NCBI RefSeq assembly: GCF_016862635.1
Contig: NZ_BONI01000069.1
Span: 1-51,298, forward strand
Origin: Catellatospora coxensis
GTDB taxonomy: Bacteria > Actinomycetota > Actinomycetes > Mycobacteriales > Micromonosporaceae
DNA: 51,298 nt
Reading direction: 5' to 3'
Shown here: in pieces, positions 49,198 to 51,298 of the stretch
Layout: every line of letters begins with the position of its first letter
Position numbering within the stretch: position 1 is the first letter of the stretch
Notes under the pieces: model-generated
Told to the model about the DNA's origin: nothing
Database searches by the model: none
Seen by the model: only the letters and a program-made list of their open reading frames with translations
Position numbers and translations under genes: made by a program

Positions 49198-49241
49198 GAA
49201 GGTGCCCTTCCGCTACGCGGAGCGATGTGAAGGTGCCCTTC
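49198..49241. repeat. Repeat element, family A copy 4, overlapping prmC
   Basis: GAAGGTGCCCTTC occurs at 49198-49210 and again at 49229-49241 in the same direction. In the other copies the two arms are inverted. The core CGCGGAGCGATG matches the reverse strand of copy 1 (CATCGCTCCGCG). The prmC stop codon lies inside it. Confidence 0.85.
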
Positions 49242-50052
49242 CTTTCGTCGCGGTGGTGAAGCGGGGGCGGCCTGCCAGGTCGGGGTGGGTGCGGATGTCC
49301 TGCCAGGTGGCCAGGAGGGAGGCCATGGCGGGGGTATGGGTGTCGTCGTGCTCGACGCCGAGGCGGCCGCCGTCGTGGAGCACGTCCCAGGCGCGCGCGA
49401 TGATCACGGGGATGAGGTCGAGGCCATGCTCGCCGGAGAAGACCGCCTCGGCGGGGTCGTGGCCGACCTCGGGCGGGACGGCGACCGTCAGGGGCACGTA
49501 GGGCGGGTTGCACAGGATCAGGTCGGCGGGGGCGGGCAGCGGCACGTCGCGCACGTCGCCGGGGACGACCCGGACCGGGGTGCCCGCGGTGTTGCGGCGC
49601 AGCCAGGGCAGGGCGTCGTCGCTGCGTTCGACGGCGTACACGGTCGCGTCGGGGCGGGCGTCGGCGACCGCGATCGCCAGGGCGCCGGAGCCGCTGCACA
49701 GGTCCAGGACCACCGGCTCGGCCACGCCGCGCAGGGCCTCGATGCCCCAGCGGGCCAGCAGCTCGGTCTCCGGGCGCGGAATGAAGACGCCCGGCCCGAC
49801 CAGCAGTTCGCGGTCGAGGAACGGGGCCGTCCCGGTCAGGTGCTGCAGCGGGACCCGCTCGGCGCGGCGGCGCACCAGCTCATCGAACGACGCCACCTGC
49901 GGCTCGGTGACGGTGTCGATCAGCAGCAGCCGGCCGCGGGGCACCCCGAGCACGTGCGCGGCGAGCAGTTCCGCCTCGACCCGGGGCGAGTCGATCCCAG
50001 CGGCGGCGAGCCGGGCCGCGGCGGCGCGGATGTGGGCGGAGAGCACGGGCAC
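49213..50052 (-). CDS. prmC: Peptide chain release factor N5-glutamine methyltransferase
   Basis: PrmC methylates the GGQ glutamine of release factors RF1 and RF2 with SAM. This 279-residue protein has the N-terminal helical domain, the FIPRPETELL motif, the SAM-binding VLDLCSGSGALAIAV and the catalytic CNPPYVP. The natural fold should end near RPRFTTA. The last ten residues (KGRAPSHRSA) and the TAG are encoded by a family A repeat, so the tail appears to be a recent addition from the element. Confidence 0.93.
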   Translation of the reverse strand: MPVLSAHIRAAAARLAAAGIDSPRVEAELLAAHVLGVPRGRLLLIDTVTEPQVASFDELVRRRAERVPLQHLTGTAPFLDRELLVGPGVFIPRPETELLARWGIEALRGVAEPVVLDLCSGSGALAIAVADARPDATVYAVERSDDALPWLRRNTAGTPVRVVPGDVRDVPLPAPADLILCNPPYVPLTVAVPPEVGHDPAEAVFSGEHGLDLIPVIIARAWDVLHDGGRLGVEHDDTHTPAMASLLATWQDIRTHPDLAGRPRFTTATKGRAPSHRSA

Positions 50053-50249
50053 CCGATCAACCTAGCGGCCCGGCCGGGTGAACCGGCCGAGCACTCGCGC
50101 CCAGGCCGCGCCGGTTCGCTGAATCGGGCACAGCCCCAGGTCCCGCGCCGGACCGGCCCGTGACGGGCAGTCGGATCCCCGCGGACCGCGGCGGGGCGGT
50201 CCACGAGAAACCGGTTGACCCCTCGGGAGTGCGTTGAGATGGTCGGCGC
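50053..50249. other. 197-bp intergenic region between prmC and the last ABC gene
   Basis: This space lies between divergent genes. Apart from a possible promoter at its right end I see no gene or repeat. Confidence 0.5.
50215..50243 (+). promoter_or_regulatory. Possible leaderless promoter of the last ABC gene
   Basis: TTGACC, a 17-base spacer and GATGGT end six bases before the ATG at 50250. Confidence 0.4.
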
Positions 50250-51298
50250 ATGTCGTTGGTGGAGGCCCGTGGCCTGACGAAGATCTTCCGTCGGCCGGAG
50301 AAGGATCCGGGTCTGCGCGGCTCGCTGAAACATCTGGTGCAACGCAGGTTCAAGGAGTTCCGGGCGGTGGACGGCATCGACCTGTCCATCGAGGCGGGCG
50401 AGTCCGTGGCGTACGTGGGGCCCAACGGCGCGGGCAAGTCCACGACGATCAAGCTGCTCACCGGCATCCTGGTGCCGACCGCGGGCACGGTGCGGGTGGC
50501 GGGAGCCGAGCCGCACACCGACCGGATGGTCAACGCCCGCAACATCGGCGTGTTGTTCGGCCAGCGCACCCAGCTGTGGTGGGACCTGCCGGTGCGCGAG
50601 TCGCTGGCCCTGCTGCGCGACATGTACGACCTGAGCCCCGCCTTCTACAAGCAGCGCCTGGAACGCCTCGACGACGTGCTCGGCCTGGCCGACCTGCTGC
50701 CCGTGGTGGCCCGCAAGCTGTCCCTGGGCCAGCGCATGCGCGCCGACCTGGCCGCCGCGCTGCTGCACCAGCCGAAGATCGTCTACCTGGACGAGCCGAC
50801 CATCGGGCTCGACATCTCGGTCAAGGACCGGGTCCGGCAGTTCCTGAGGGAGCTGCGCCAGGACGGCACGACGCTCATGCTGACGACGCATGACCTGGGC
50901 GACATCGAGGACGTGTGCGAGCGGATCGTCATCATCGACGAGGGCCGGAAGATCTTCGACGGCCCGCTGGCCGAGATGAAGGACCGCTTCGCGCGGGTAC
51001 GCCGGATGCACCTGCAGCTGGCCGAGTCCACGCCGATCGAGAAGCTCACCGAGCGCCTGCCCGACGTCGAGGTCGTCGCGGGCGACAGCCCGGCCGAGGT
51101 CACGCTGACGTTCGACCGGTTCACCCACACCGCCGGCCAGCTCATCGCGGCGGTGCTGGACGTCGTCGAGGTCGGCGAGCTGCACCTGGACGAGCCCGCG
51201 ATCGAGGACGTGGTGCGCAAGGTGTACGCCGGGGAGCTGCTGCGGACCGAGCGAGGCGGGGCGGTCCCGCAGCTCGGAGCGGCTCATGCCGCCGACGC
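50250..51298 (+). CDS. ABC transporter ATP-binding protein (COG4586-like), cut by window end
   Basis: At least 349 codons are open to the end of the window without a stop. The N-terminal SLKHLVQRRFKEFRAVDGIDL is typical of an uncharacterised ABC-2 exporter ATPase group. Walker A GPNGAGKST (57-65), the Q-loop FGQRTQLWWDLP, signature LSLGQRMRADLA, Walker B IVYLDEPTIGLD and the TTHDLGDIE switch follow. The signature LSLGQ (for LSGGQ) is usual in this group. The permease genes normally follow and would lie beyond the window. The start is directly after a possible leaderless promoter. Confidence 0.9.
   Translation, partial: MSLVEARGLTKIFRRPEKDPGLRGSLKHLVQRRFKEFRAVDGIDLSIEAGESVAYVGPNGAGKSTTIKLLTGILVPTAGTVRVAGAEPHTDRMVNARNIGVLFGQRTQLWWDLPVRESLALLRDMYDLSPAFYKQRLERLDDVLGLADLLPVVARKLSLGQRMRADLAAALLHQPKIVYLDEPTIGLDISVKDRVRQFLRELRQDGTTLMLTTHDLGDIEDVCERIVIIDEGRKIFDGPLAEMKDRFARVRRMHLQLAESTPIEKLTERLPDVEVVAGDSPAEVTLTFDRFTHTAGQLIAAVLDVVEVGELHLDEPAIEDVVRKVYAGELLRTERGGAVPQLGAAHAAD

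Overview
The window is high-GC DNA from an actinomycete. A Micromonosporaceae member is the best guess. The grounds are the very GC-rich third codon positions, the F1Fo-ATPase operon with DUF2550, MurA, a PduO-type adenosyltransferase and NucS nearby, the crotonyl-CoA carboxylase/reductase and MeaA-type mutase, and many genes with a -10 box only 6-7 nt before the start codon (leaderless pattern). About 48 protein genes are supported. I see no tRNA, rRNA, CRISPR array, transposase or prophage gene.

Layout. 1-4.7 kb: a MacB/LolCDE-like ABC exporter (two ATPases, one large FtsX permease). 5-9.4 kb: MeaB chaperone, thiolase, methylmalonyl-CoA epimerase and crotonyl-CoA carboxylase/reductase. 9.7-12.3 kb: two paralogous DivIVA-like coiled-coil proteins. 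12.5-20.5 kb: two alpha/beta hydrolases, a small zinc-ligand protein, a double-domain 3-hydroxybutyryl-CoA dehydrogenase, a DRB0094-type RNA ligase, an SDR and an aldehyde dehydrogenase. 20.7-22 kb: NucS and a DUF4126 membrane protein. 22.1-26.9 kb: an unrecognised four-gene cluster around an FtsK/SpoIIIE-like ATPase. 27-33 kb: MeaA-type mutase, a second ABC exporter with an esterase, a second hydroxybutyryl-CoA dehydrogenase and a small membrane protein. 33.2-37.5 kb: murA, PduO adenosyltransferase, a VOC protein and a third ABC exporter. 37.5-47.8 kb: DUF2550 and the complete ATP synthase set, interrupted by an LCP-family gene (between atpD and atpC) and by an opposite-strand lipoprotein gene (between atpI-like and atpZ-like). 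47.9-50 kb: low-molecular-weight phosphatase, Sua5/TsaC and PrmC. The window ends inside a fourth ABC ATPase.

Two themes connect the genes. First, thiolase, two 3-hydroxybutyryl-CoA dehydrogenases, crotonyl-CoA carboxylase/reductase, epimerase, MeaA-type mutase, MeaB and the cobalamin adenosyltransferase together form much of an ethylmalonyl-CoA pathway with its B12 support. They are spread over 30 kb in separate transcription units, yet most carry the same TTAGCGATCGTTCGG-like operator just upstream, so they look like one regulon. Second, intergenic spaces are occupied by at least five families of 50-80 bp imperfect palindromes, several present in 2-4 copies here. One copy supplies the last ten codons of prmC and another sits between the ATPase and permease genes of an ABC exporter.

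The most intriguing candidate for an undescribed system is the 22.1-26.9 kb cluster. It has an 86-residue helical-hairpin protein of WXG100 size, a helical protein, an ATPase apparently built of three RecA-like folds with only the middle one carrying Walker motifs, and a coiled-coil protein with C-terminal membrane helices. A 73/74-bp tandem repeat precedes the second gene.
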